From Bradyrhizobium sp. U87765 SZCCT0048 (GTDB lineage Bacteria; Pseudomonadota; Alphaproteobacteria; Rhizobiales; Xanthobacteraceae): 64,000 nt of DNA. Position numbers and translations under genes: made by a program. Within the stretch, counting starts at the first letter, position 1, and every line of letters starts with the position of its first letter. Shown here piece by piece: positions 51,746-59,725 of this stretch. The notes below the pieces were generated by a model. That model saw only the letters and a program-made list of their open reading frames with translations. It searched no databases and had not been told where the DNA came from. The DNA is taken from assembly GCF_018131225.1 (NCBI RefSeq), contig NZ_JAFCMM010000001.1, positions 1,736,001 through 1,800,000 of the forward strand, written 5' to 3'.

Positions 51746-52441
51746 TCACAGCAGGCGGCGCGATTCCACGAGGAAGGTGGTGATAGTGGCGATGAAATCC
51801 CTCGCGTGGGTCTGGGTGATATCAGCCTGCGGCGAGGCGAACGCCTTGACGATAGCTTCGGCATCCGGAAACCAGAGTTCGACGATGCCGTCGACCGGCA
51901 GGTCTTCCCACGTCGTCTTTTCCGTCATGGTGCGATAGCGGTCAACAACGACATTCTGGGTGTAGCCCATGATGCCTGGGAGCCCGGGCACGTCGCGGGC
52001 GTGCTTGCCGGTCCATTCATGCACGAAGCGAGCGGTGTCGATGTCCGAGCGGCGAGTAAGGATCGACATCCGCTTGACGAACGGCTTGCCACTGTCCTGC
52101 GGCGAAGACAGCACCACGTTCTTCTCGCAGACCACGAGACGGATGCTGTCAACATAGTTGCTGACGTCGCTCGTGGTCGGCGTGAATGCCGCTGAGCCCA
52201 GCGCCGCGTCGAGCGCCGCACGGCTCTCGAACACGATCTCGGAAAAGCCGTCGACCTGCCAGCCGCCACGGGCGTGGTCGATGCCAAGCTGGCTATTGTC
52301 GATGACATGGTGCTGGTAGTACCGGACGAGCCCGGGCAGACGCTTGACCATCGATCCATGAACGTCCGACCAGTGACGGCGGAAGTCCTGCGGACTCATC
52401 CCGGCCTTGCGTGTCAGAATTCCGATCCGACTGACTTCCAT
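51746..52441 (-). CDS. Tandem EthD-domain protein
   Basis: A 231-residue protein made of two ferredoxin-like EthD repeats. The first half begins R-I-G-I-L-T-R-K-A-G-M-S and has W-S-D-V-H-G. The second begins R-M-S-I-L-T-R-R-S-D-I-D and has W-T-G-K-H-A. Both halves carry a V-D-G-F/I-x-E-x-x-F block. EthD-fold proteins act as dimeric small-molecule isomerases, lactonase-like enzymes or carriers in catabolic clusters; the fusion mimics a dimer. It lies downstream of the frameshifted SBP on the same strand. Confidence 0.82.
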   Translation of the reverse strand: MEVSRIGILTRKAGMSPQDFRRHWSDVHGSMVKRLPGLVRYYQHHVIDNSQLGIDHARGGWQVDGFSEIVFESRAALDAALGSAAFTPTTSDVSNYVDSIRLVVCEKNVVLSSPQDSGKPFVKRMSILTRRSDIDTARFVHEWTGKHARDVPGLPGIMGYTQNVVVDRYRTMTEKTTWEDLPVDGIVELWFPDAEAIVKAFASPQADITQTHARDFIATITTFLVESRRLL

Positions 52442-52585
52442 CGTGACGACTCCTTCGACCGCACGGCCAACAAGAAAAACGGCCGCTACTCCGGAGAGTG
52501 CTCCGGAGCGGCGGAACCGCCAGAGCGTATAGACGACTCGCTCCGCCTTGACGTCCCCTATTGCGGGCGAGCAGCCATCCCCCGC

Positions 52586-53771
52586 CTACGGCCGCTTGAA
52601 ATCCGCCGGCTTGAGTCCGGCGATGACGGCATCGCTGTAGCGCGTCAGCTTGCCATCGACCCAGCGCGTCCAGACGAAATCGGGACCGCCGATGCCCTCA
52701 TGGTTGGTGGTCGAGAACGGCTTGTCATACGTCTTGGAGTAGCCCTCATAGGTTCCCTTGAGGTCCTCCATCGCCTTGCGCACCGCATCGCCGTCGGTGG
52801 TGCCGGCCGAGCGCCAGCAGCTTCATGGCGTCGTAACCCTGGCAGGTCGCCCAGAACACGGACGGCGCCGTGATCTTGTCCTTGACGCGGTCGTAGAGCT
52901 GCTGCTGACGCGGTGTGTAATCCGGCGCGATGGTGCGCAGGAAGATCGGAATATTGCCAAGCCTGGGGCCGGCGGCATCGATGAAGCTCTTGTTGTCGGA
53001 CGCCCAGCTCGTCAGCACGATCGGGAAATAGTCGATCTTCTCCATGCTGCGCAGCACATGCCCCATCGGCGTGCCCTGCCCCCACATGATGATGGTATCG
53101 ACCCCTGCGCTCTTCATCTTGTTGAGCTGCGAGGTCATGTCGGTGTCGCTGACGTTGAACTTGTCGACGATCACCGGCGCGATGCCATAGAGGCCCTTCA
53201 GTTCCTCGATGTCCTTCAGTCCACCCTGGCCATAGCCGGTGGTCTCGACGAACACCGCGATCTTCTTGGTCGCCGGATTCTTCGACGCATAGGTCAGGAT
53301 CGCCACGACCTGTTCGCGATCGACGGCGGACAGGCGGAACATGTAATTGTCGGCGCCGGCCAACATCGGCTGGGTGATGCCCGTCGCGGTGCCGAGAACG
53401 GTGATGACCGGAATCTTGCGGGTGTTGGGAATGTGCTTCCAAGCGAGCGCATTGCCGGAGTTGGTCGGCCCCATCACCGCGACGACCTTCTCGCCGTCGA
53501 TGAGGTCGCTCATGTTCTGGATCGCCTTCGGCGGCTGGGCGACGTCGTCGCGCACCACGAGCTCCAGCGGTCGACCGAGCACGCCGCCCTGCCTGTTGAT
53601 GTCCTCGATCGCAGCATTGAAACCGAGCAGCGCATGCTGGCTGCTCTGCGCCGACGGCGACGCGGACAGATCGCTGTTGAAGCCGATCCGGATCGGCTCG
53701 GCCGCTATCGACGGCGCCACATGGGCCAGCAATGCGAGCGCAAGCGCCGCAGAAAGTCGCGTGATCGTCAT
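52586..53771 (-). pseudogene. HAAT-type ABC transporter substrate-binding protein, frameshifted
   Basis: The coding sequence starts at ATG 53771 with a 24-residue signal peptide ending V-A-P-S-I-A-A. It continues as a type 1 binding protein: I-R-I-G-F-N-S-D-L-S and I-N-R-Q-G-G-V-L-G-R-P. Near 52808, after Y-D-A-M-K-L-L-A-L, the frame shifts. The original frame then reads Arg-rich nonsense, while A-G-T-T-D-G-D-A-V-R-K-A-M and a normal C-terminus continue in another frame to 52586. Removing one base in C-T-C-G-G-C-C restores a protein of about 395 residues. It is either a recent pseudogene or a sequencing error. No permease or ATPase is adjacent. Confidence 0.8.
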
Positions 53772-53934
53772 ATGTCCTCCCCTGCCGCGCGGTTTGCTCC
53801 GCGCTTGCGAAAATTACTAATCATGTTAACTATCTCAAGTCAAACGCGCCTCTCGTTCCTGCACGGGCAGTTGCCGCACACGACATCCCCCTTCTCGCAT
53901 CATCTCCTTCCCGCAGTTCAAACTCAGCCGGCGC

Positions 53935-54747
53935 ATGACGATGTCTTCTCTCAACGGCAACACCCTGATCTTCGGCACCGTCGCCGATCCCGTCGCGCAT
54001 GTGACATCGCCGTGGCGATTTGACGCGCTGTTTCGCGAGTGGAGCGTGAATGCCGTGATGCTCGCGTTTCACGTGCGTCCCGACAACCTCGGCACGTTCC
54101 TGACGGGCGCGCGCGTGCTGGAAAACCTCAAGGGCTTCTGCGTCACCGTTCCGCACAAGATGGCGGTCGTGCCGCTGCTCGACGAGGTGACGCCGCGTGC
54201 GACGCGTGTTGGCGCGGTCAATGTCGTGCGCCGGGAGCCTGATGGGCGCCTGATTGGCGATCAGCTCGACGGCCTCGGCTTCGTCGAGGGCCTGCGCGCC
54301 CAGGGTCACGATCCGCGCGGCAAGCGCATCTTCATCGCCGGCGCCGGCGGCGCCGCTGCCGGCATCGTGTTCGGCCTCGCCGAAGCCGGCGCGGCGCGCA
54401 TCACCATCTACAACCGCACAGCAGCCCGCGCGGAGGAACTCGCGGCACGCGTGCGCGCGACGTTTCCGACCTGCGACATCGGCACCGGCAACGCCAGCCC
54501 GACCGGCCATGACATCGCGATCAACGGCACCAGCGCCGGCCTGAAGGCCGACGATCCCCTGCCGTTCGATATCGCCGGCGTCACGCCGCAGATGGTGGTG
54601 GCGGAAGTCATCATGACGCCCCGCGACACGCCGCTGCTGAAGGCCGCGGCTGCACGTGGCGCGCCGATCCACTACGGTGACGCCATGCTGCTGTCGCAGC
54701 TGCCGCTGCTCGCCGAGTTCATGGGCGCGCGACGCGCCCCCGCCTGA
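53935..54747 (+). CDS. Shikimate dehydrogenase-like NAD(P)-dependent enzyme
   Basis: A 270-residue AroE-like protein. The N-terminal substrate domain has A-H-V-T-S-P-W in place of H-S-x-S-P, and G-F-C-V-T-V-P-H-K with the catalytic Lys. The usual N-T-D-G reads Q-L-D-G, keeping the Asp. The cofactor domain has G-A-G-G-A-A-A-G and Y-N-R-T, an NADP-type pattern. The substitutions suggest a substrate other than shikimate, such as quinate or another hydroxy acid. It is followed 10 bp later by an SDR gene. ATG 53941 is an alternative start. Confidence 0.82.
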   Translation: MTMSSLNGNTLIFGTVADPVAHVTSPWRFDALFREWSVNAVMLAFHVRPDNLGTFLTGARVLENLKGFCVTVPHKMAVVPLLDEVTPRATRVGAVNVVRREPDGRLIGDQLDGLGFVEGLRAQGHDPRGKRIFIAGAGGAAAGIVFGLAEAGAARITIYNRTAARAEELAARVRATFPTCDIGTGNASPTGHDIAINGTSAGLKADDPLPFDIAGVTPQMVVAEVIMTPRDTPLLKAAAARGAPIHYGDAMLLSQLPLLAEFMGARRAPA

Positions 54748-54757
54748 GGACACTGCA

Positions 54758-55468
54758 ATGGATCTTCGTTCCCGTCATCTTCTCGTCGTCGGCGGCAGCT
54801 CCGGCATCGGCTTCGCCACCGCGAAGGCCGCGCTGGCGGCCGGCGCCAGGGTCACCATCGCATCGCGGTCAGCGGACAAGCTCAAGGCCGCAGCCGACGC
54901 GCTCGGCGACGGCGCGACGCATGGCGTCATCGACGTCACCGACGATGCCTCGGTCGAACGCTTCTTCGCCGCGGGCACGACCTATGACCATGTGGTGGTC
55001 ACGGCGGCCGATGTGCGCATCGCATCGATCCGCGACATCACCGTCAGCGAGGCGCAGGCGGCGATGAACAGCAAGTTCTGGGGTATCTACCGCGTGGCGC
55101 GCGCGGCCAAGGTCGCGCCGGGCGGCTCGCTCGGCTTCATCGCCGGATTCCGCTCGCAACGCCCGGGTCCGGGCCTTGCCCTGATGAGCGCCATCAACGC
55201 CGCGATCGAGGGTTTGACGCGCGGCCTCGCACTCGACCTGCGACCGCTGCGCGTCAATGCCGTGTCGCCGGCCCTCGTCGACACCGAGCTGTGGAGTGGC
55301 ATGGCGCCGGACGCCAGGGCAGCGATGATCGCGAAGATGGCGGCGCACTATCCAGCCGGCACCGTCGGCAAGCCCGAGCACATCGCCGACGCGCTGCTGA
55401 TGCTGGCGACCAATCCTTACGCCACTGGCACCGTGCTGATGCTCGACGGCGGCGCCTCACTGGTGTGA
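54758..55468 (+). CDS. SDR-family protein lacking the Tyr-x-x-x-Lys pair
   Basis: A 236-residue short-chain dehydrogenase with cofactor motif G-G-S-S-G-I-G and the C-terminal L-M-L-D-G-G. Where the active site should read Y-x-x-x-K, the sequence is G-L-A-L-M-S-A-I-N-A-A-I-E, with no Tyr or Lys. The preceding Ser region is also changed (G-F-I-A-G-F). It follows the shikimate dehydrogenase-like gene by 10 bp. It may be non-catalytic or use other residues; similar Tyr-less SDRs exist, from memory. Confidence 0.83.
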   Translation: MDLRSRHLLVVGGSSGIGFATAKAALAAGARVTIASRSADKLKAAADALGDGATHGVIDVTDDASVERFFAAGTTYDHVVVTAADVRIASIRDITVSEAQAAMNSKFWGIYRVARAAKVAPGGSLGFIAGFRSQRPGPGLALMSAINAAIEGLTRGLALDLRPLRVNAVSPALVDTELWSGMAPDARAAMIAKMAAHYPAGTVGKPEHIADALLMLATNPYATGTVLMLDGGASLV

Positions 55469-55486
55469 GGCGCTAGATGCGGCCCG

Positions 55487-55563
55487 CGTAGCCCGGATAA
55501 GCGCCGCGACATCCGGGTCTCGCGCCGTGTGAACATCCCGGATATCGCTTCGCTCATCCGGGC
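55487..55563. repeat. Intergenic repeat, GTAGCCCGGAT type
   Basis: CGTAGCCCGGATAAGCGC, a central ACATCCGGGT arm and a terminal CGCTTCGCTCATCCGGGC arm form an imperfect palindrome. It matches a repeat common between genes of Bradyrhizobium-like genomes. It separates convergent genes and may serve as terminator. Confidence 0.7.
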
Positions 55564-55572
55564 GACGAACCG

Positions 55573-56526
55573 TCAGCCGGCAAGCAGCGCCTCGACCGCC
55601 TGCAACTCCGCGGCATCAAGCTCCCAGGCATGGGCAGCGGCGTTCTGGACCACCTGGTCGGGACGCGACGCACCGGCGATGACGCTGCCGACCGCCGGGT
55701 TGGCGAGCAGCCAGGCGAAGGCAAGCTCGAGGCAGCTGCGGCCGCGCTCGCGCGCGAACGCATCGAGCTTCTGCACCTGCGCGATCTTGTCGTTGTTGAG
55801 CAGCTTCGCCGCCTCGCGCTGCAGCCACGGCGTGTTCGGCGTGGCGAGACGGGAGCCCGGCGGCAGCTCCGACAGGCTGCGGTACTTGCCGCTGAGCAGG
55901 CCGTTGGCGAGCGGGAAGAACGGCAGCAGGCCGAGCTGGTACTTGCGCATCTGCGGCAGCACGGTCCCTTCGATGCCGCGCGCCAGCAGCGAGTATTCGT
56001 GCTGGCTGCTGACGAACCCCTCGAGCTGGAGCAGCCGCGCCGCCCATGCCGCTTCGACGATGTCGGTCGGCGCCATCTGCGAGCAGCCGAAATAGCGCAC
56101 CTTGCCCTGCCGGCGCAGATCCTCCAGCGCCCGCAGCGTCTCCTCCACCGGTGTGTCGGCATCGGGCTTGTGCATCTGGTAAAGGTCGATCCAGTCCGTC
56201 GACAGGCGCTTCAGGCTGTCCTCGACCGCCTGCATGATGTAGCGGCGGCTGGCGCCGCTCTTCGCCTGATCGCCCTTGAACGGCATGCCGAACTTGGTCG
56301 CCAGCACGACGTCGCGGCGACGCGCGCCAAGCAGCTTGCCGAGAAACTCTTCCGAGCCACCGTCGCCATAGACATCGGCGGTGTCGAACAGGGTGATGCC
56401 GGCATCGAGCGCGGCATCGACCACGGCCTTCGAGGCGTCGAGATCGATCCGCAGTGACAGGTTGTTGCAGCCAAGGCCGATGGCCGAGACTTTCAGCCCC
56501 GAATTGCCGAGCCGACGGTAGCGCAT
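55573..56526 (-). CDS. Aldo/keto reductase
   Basis: A 317-residue TIM-barrel NADPH oxidoreductase. The catalytic tetrad is Asp48 and Tyr53 (F-D-T-A-D-V-Y-G), Lys78 (L-A-T-K-F-G) and His119 (Y-Q-M-H-K-P). The NADPH motif near the C-terminus reads S-V-I-A-G-A-S-R-P-D-Q. It belongs to the group that includes L-glyceraldehyde-3-phosphate reductase-like enzymes. It is the last gene of the minus-strand array that begins with GMC oxidoreductase. It reduces an aldehyde or ketone of unknown identity. Confidence 0.88.
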   Translation of the reverse strand: MRYRRLGNSGLKVSAIGLGCNNLSLRIDLDASKAVVDAALDAGITLFDTADVYGDGGSEEFLGKLLGARRRDVVLATKFGMPFKGDQAKSGASRRYIMQAVEDSLKRLSTDWIDLYQMHKPDADTPVEETLRALEDLRRQGKVRYFGCSQMAPTDIVEAAWAARLLQLEGFVSSQHEYSLLARGIEGTVLPQMRKYQLGLLPFFPLANGLLSGKYRSLSELPPGSRLATPNTPWLQREAAKLLNNDKIAQVQKLDAFARERGRSCLELAFAWLLANPAVGSVIAGASRPDQVVQNAAAHAWELDAAELQAVEALLAG

Positions 56527-56554
56527 GGTGTCGTCCTTTCCGGTCTGAATGGGA

Positions 56555-57751
56555 TCAGCGACGCTCGGCCTGCGCCGCTTTGGCGCGCCGCACCTCGTCC
56601 TGCAACTTGCGGATCAGCGGCTCGCGCTTGGCCAGCCAGCCACCGTGGCGGAAATGCCAGGTGGCGAATTCGGGATCGCAGCCCAGCGAATAGGCGGCGT
56701 GCACCGCCCAGTTCGGATCGAACAGCGCTTCGCGGCCGACCGCGATCAGATCGGCCTCCCCCTGCTGCAGGATGCGCTCCGCCTGCGGGCCATCGAGAAT
56801 GACGCCGACCGCCTGGGTCAGCATGCCGCTGTCGCGGCGGATCCGATCGGCGAACGGCACCTGGAAGCCGAGCCCGCGCGGCACGTTGGTCGAGCGCGTC
56901 TCCTCGCCGAGGCCACCGGACGAACAGTCGATGACGTCGACGCCGATCGCCTTGAAGCGCTGGGCCAGCACGATCGAATCGTCGAGGCTCCAGCCGCCTT
57001 CCGCGCCGTCGACGGCGGAGATGCGCACGAAAAGCGGCTTGTGCTGCGGCCACGCCGCGCGCACCGCGGCAGCCGCCTCCAGTGGCATGCGCATGCGGTT
57101 CTCGAGCGAGCCGCCATAATCGTCAGTGCGCTGGTTCGACTTCGGCGACAGGAAGCTCGCCGCGAGATAGCCATGGCCGAAATGCAGCTCGACGACATCG
57201 AAGCCCGCGCGCTCGGCGCGGCGGGTGGCGTCGACGAACAGCGCGTTGACTTCCTGGATGTCCGCATGGGTCATCTCATGCGGCACGCTCCATTCGGGGC
57301 CGGCGGCGATCGCGCTGGGACCGGCGCGGCGCCACGGCTCTCCCGATGCCGTCATCTGCGCCTCGGTCAGCGCCCGGCCGCCGTCCCACAGCGCTTCAGA
57401 CCCGGCCTTGCGGCCGGTGTGGGCAAGCTGCACACCGATGCGCGCGCCGTTGTCCTGCACAAAGCGCACGATCCGCTGCAGCGGCGCGATCTGGTCATCC
57501 GCCCACAGGCCGACATCGTTGGAGCCGACCCGCGCGCGCGGATCGACCGCGGTGCTCTCGACGAATACCAGCCCGGCGCCGCCGATGGCGAAGCGGCCGA
57601 GATGGACGAGATGCCAGTCGGTCGCCTTGCCGAAGTCGGCGGCATGCTGGCACATCGGCGAGATCACGACGCGGTTCTTCAGGATCAGGTCGCGGATCTT
57701 CAAGGGCTGAAACAGCAGGGGCATCGGGTCACCGGCCACGCCGACAGTCAT
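56555..57751 (-). CDS. Old yellow enzyme-family NADH:flavin oxidoreductase (YqjM-like)
   Basis: A 398-residue FMN protein from ATG 57751 (MTVGVAGDPM). It has I-S-P-M-C-Q-H, whose Cys34 is the flavin-tuning residue of YqjM-type enzymes; V-Q-L-A-H-T-G-R-K; E-L-H-F-G-H-G-Y-L with the substrate-binding His pair; and the signature D-D-Y-G-G-S-L-E-N-R. The His pair is usually spaced by A-A. It reduces activated C=C bonds, typically enones. It follows the TIM-barrel isomerase gene and precedes the aldo/keto reductase by 28 bp. Confidence 0.88.
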   Translation of the reverse strand: MTVGVAGDPMPLLFQPLKIRDLILKNRVVISPMCQHAADFGKATDWHLVHLGRFAIGGAGLVFVESTAVDPRARVGSNDVGLWADDQIAPLQRIVRFVQDNGARIGVQLAHTGRKAGSEALWDGGRALTEAQMTASGEPWRRAGPSAIAAGPEWSVPHEMTHADIQEVNALFVDATRRAERAGFDVVELHFGHGYLAASFLSPKSNQRTDDYGGSLENRMRMPLEAAAAVRAAWPQHKPLFVRISAVDGAEGGWSLDDSIVLAQRFKAIGVDVIDCSSGGLGEETRSTNVPRGLGFQVPFADRIRRDSGMLTQAVGVILDGPQAERILQQGEADLIAVGREALFDPNWAVHAAYSLGCDPEFATWHFRHGGWLAKREPLIRKLQDEVRRAKAAQAERR

Positions 57752-57922
57752 GGGATATCCTTTCTTGGTCGAGGGCCACATGACACGCCGGATGCGGCAT
57801 CCCCGTGACGGAAACGAATTGGACGGACGCGCAATCTGCGCGGCACCGGCCCGTGCGGTCGGGAGCGTGACGGACGGCAAGCATGCAGAGCGACCAACGC
57901 CGCGACACGCCTGCCGCGCCCA

Positions 57923-58756
57923 TCAGGACGCGGCATCGTCCAGGCTCAACAGCAGCGCGCGCGTCGTCCGCATCGCCTGCATGGCCAGTTCCAGCGCCCC
58001 GACTTCCGCGAGACGGCTGCGCATCGGAACCTCCAGCGACAACGGACAGTCGCGTGGCAACTGACGCAGATAGTCGCGCAGCGGAATGACACCCTCGCCC
58101 GGCATCAACCGCTCGTAGCGCGCCTGGAACAGCATGGTCTCGGGATCCGCCGGCGGCTGCGCGCCGTCGCAGAGCTGGATATAGCGCATACGGCGCTTGT
58201 CGAACGCGGCAAGATCGGCGACCGGCACACCGGCGCGATGGACATGCAGAACATCGACCAGCACCGCCGCATTGGCGCGGTCGGCGCGCGCGACGATCCG
58301 CAGAGCAGTGTCGAGATCGCGCACCGCGAAGAACGGCATGAACTCGAGATTGACGAACAGGCCGTATTCCGCAGCGACGTCGGCGGCATCCGCCAGAAGA
58401 TCCGCCGCATCGCTTTCGTCGGCGATATTGCAGGTGACCAGAAGCTCGCGCGCATCGAGCAGGGCACAGGCCTCCAGCACCCCGCGATAGCGCGCAAAGC
58501 GCTGGCCGGAAATCAGACGGAAGACTTCGACATCGAGGATGCGCAGGCCGGCGGCGTCGAGGCGCGCGGCTATCTCGCGCATCATCGGCGAGCCCGGGGT
58601 GACAGGGAACCGCGCTTCGTCCGCGAGCGCGGGTTCGAGACGAATGCCGACACAGTCGAAGCCGGCAGCGGCAGCCGCGTCGATCATCTCGACCGGCGAT
58701 GCCGGCAACAGGCTGATGTGAGCGAGCGAAAGCTTTGGCATGATGGCGCCGGCCAT
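57923..58756 (-). CDS. Sugar phosphate isomerase/epimerase-like TIM-barrel protein
   Basis: A 277-residue xylose isomerase-like TIM barrel. It begins L-S-L-A-H-I-S-L-L-P-A-S-P and has metal-binding type residues in V-N-L-E-F-M-P-F, L-V-D-V-L-H-V-H, Y-I-Q-L-C-D-G and P-L-S-L-E-V-P. This Glu-Asp-His-Glu arrangement is that of Mn/Mg-dependent isomerases, epimerases and 3-dehydroshikimate dehydratases. The ATG at 58756 is 2 bp after the EthD stop, so they are coupled. Together with the shikimate dehydrogenase-like gene it hints at cyclitol or quinate-like substrates. Confidence 0.82.
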   Translation of the reverse strand: MAGAIMPKLSLAHISLLPASPVEMIDAAAAAGFDCVGIRLEPALADEARFPVTPGSPMMREIAARLDAAGLRILDVEVFRLISGQRFARYRGVLEACALLDARELLVTCNIADESDAADLLADAADVAAEYGLFVNLEFMPFFAVRDLDTALRIVARADRANAAVLVDVLHVHRAGVPVADLAAFDKRRMRYIQLCDGAQPPADPETMLFQARYERLMPGEGVIPLRDYLRQLPRDCPLSLEVPMRSRLAEVGALELAMQAMRTTRALLLSLDDAAS

Positions 58757-58758
58757 CG

Positions 58759-59100
58759 TCAGTGCGCGGTCTGCGCGACCGGCCGGAACACGCGCTCCTC
58801 GATCGAGTAGCCGGCGATCTCACCCATGAATTCCTGCGCGTCCGCGACGATCGCGGCCCAGGTGTCGGTGGCGAGCGCCGCTTGCATCGCCGCGCGGCTT
58901 TCGAACCAGATCTCGGCAAAACCGTCGACCCGTCGGCCCCTGGCGTCGGCCGTGGTCGCTTCCGTCACCTGGTTCTGGATATAGCCACACACGCCGGGCA
59001 GCGACAGCACCATCGGCGCATGCTGCACACGCCAGCGCCGATCGAACTCGGCATCGGACAGGCCCTCCTTGCGAGCGACGATGGTGATGCGCTTGATCAT
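58759..59100 (-). CDS. EthD-domain protein
   Basis: A 113-residue single EthD domain from ATG 59100 (MIKRITIVARKEG). It has W-R-V-Q-H-A-P, V-D-G-F-A-E-I-W-F-E-S and C-terminal R-V-F-R-P-V. It resembles each half of the 51.7-kb tandem protein. It lies after the MarR gene and is coupled to the TIM-barrel gene. It is probably an accessory isomerase or carrier in the same pathway. Confidence 0.8.
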   Translation of the reverse strand: MIKRITIVARKEGLSDAEFDRRWRVQHAPMVLSLPGVCGYIQNQVTEATTADARGRRVDGFAEIWFESRAAMQAALATDTWAAIVADAQEFMGEIAGYSIEERVFRPVAQTAH

Positions 59101-59175
59101 GGGGACCTCCCTGAATTGGTTCACATGTTAATAAACGCAGGGAACATGGCGGTCAACGCCGTGCTGGTGCATGCG

Positions 59176-59718
59176 TCACGACGTCTCGTCATCAATCTCG
59201 GGCGGCGCATCGCGCAGCATCTCGGCCTCGAGCTCGCGCAGCAGATCCTGCAGACGGTCGAACTTCTCCCCGCCGAGACGGCGGGCGATGTCGCGATAGA
59301 TGGCTTCCGAGCGCGGCGAGATCTGATCGATCAGGGTGACGCCGGCAGCGCCCAGGGTAACACGGACACGGCGATGGTCGTGGACATCGGCGCGCCGCAC
59401 CACAAGGCCACGCGGTTCGAGATCCCTGAGGATGCGCGACAGGCTCGGCGCCCGCAGAAACGTCGCGCGGGCGAGCTCCGTGATCTCGGTGGCCGGCGCC
59501 GCATGGAGCGCGCGCAGCACCCGCCACTGCTGCTCGGTGACGCCATGCTCGCGCAGCATCGGACGAAACTGGCGCATCACCGCCTCGCGGGCGCGCAACA
59601 GCAGCATTGGCAGCGATCGCGAGAACTGCCGCATGCCACCGCTGCCGGCATGCCCGGGCTCACGCGGAGCCTGTGCATCCGGCCGAGCGGCGATCCGATC
59701 GTCCCCGCCCCGCGCCAC
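59176..59718 (-). CDS. MarR-family transcriptional regulator, HpaR type
   Basis: Up to 180 residues; the conserved part begins M-R-Q-F-S-R-S-L-P-M-L-L-L-R-A-R at 59634, so that ATG is a good alternative start. The winged helix has T-E-Q-Q-W-R-V-L-R-A-L, L-A-R-A-T-F-L-R-A-P-S-L-S-R-I-L and the wing D-V-H-D-H-R-R-V-R-V. This matches the homoprotocatechuate-operon repressor subgroup. It lies between a GMC oxidoreductase gene and EthD and is likely the local repressor responding to an aromatic acid. Confidence 0.85.
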   Translation of the reverse strand: MARGGDDRIAARPDAQAPREPGHAGSGGMRQFSRSLPMLLLRAREAVMRQFRPMLREHGVTEQQWRVLRALHAAPATEITELARATFLRAPSLSRILRDLEPRGLVVRRADVHDHRRVRVTLGAAGVTLIDQISPRSEAIYRDIARRLGGEKFDRLQDLLRELEAEMLRDAPPEIDDETS

Positions 59719-59725
59719 GGCAACC

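Noticed and set aside
52758..54023. 421-codon plus-strand frame across the SBP
   Set aside because: Antisense to the frameshifted SBP and crossing the start of the AroE-like gene; no family resemblance.
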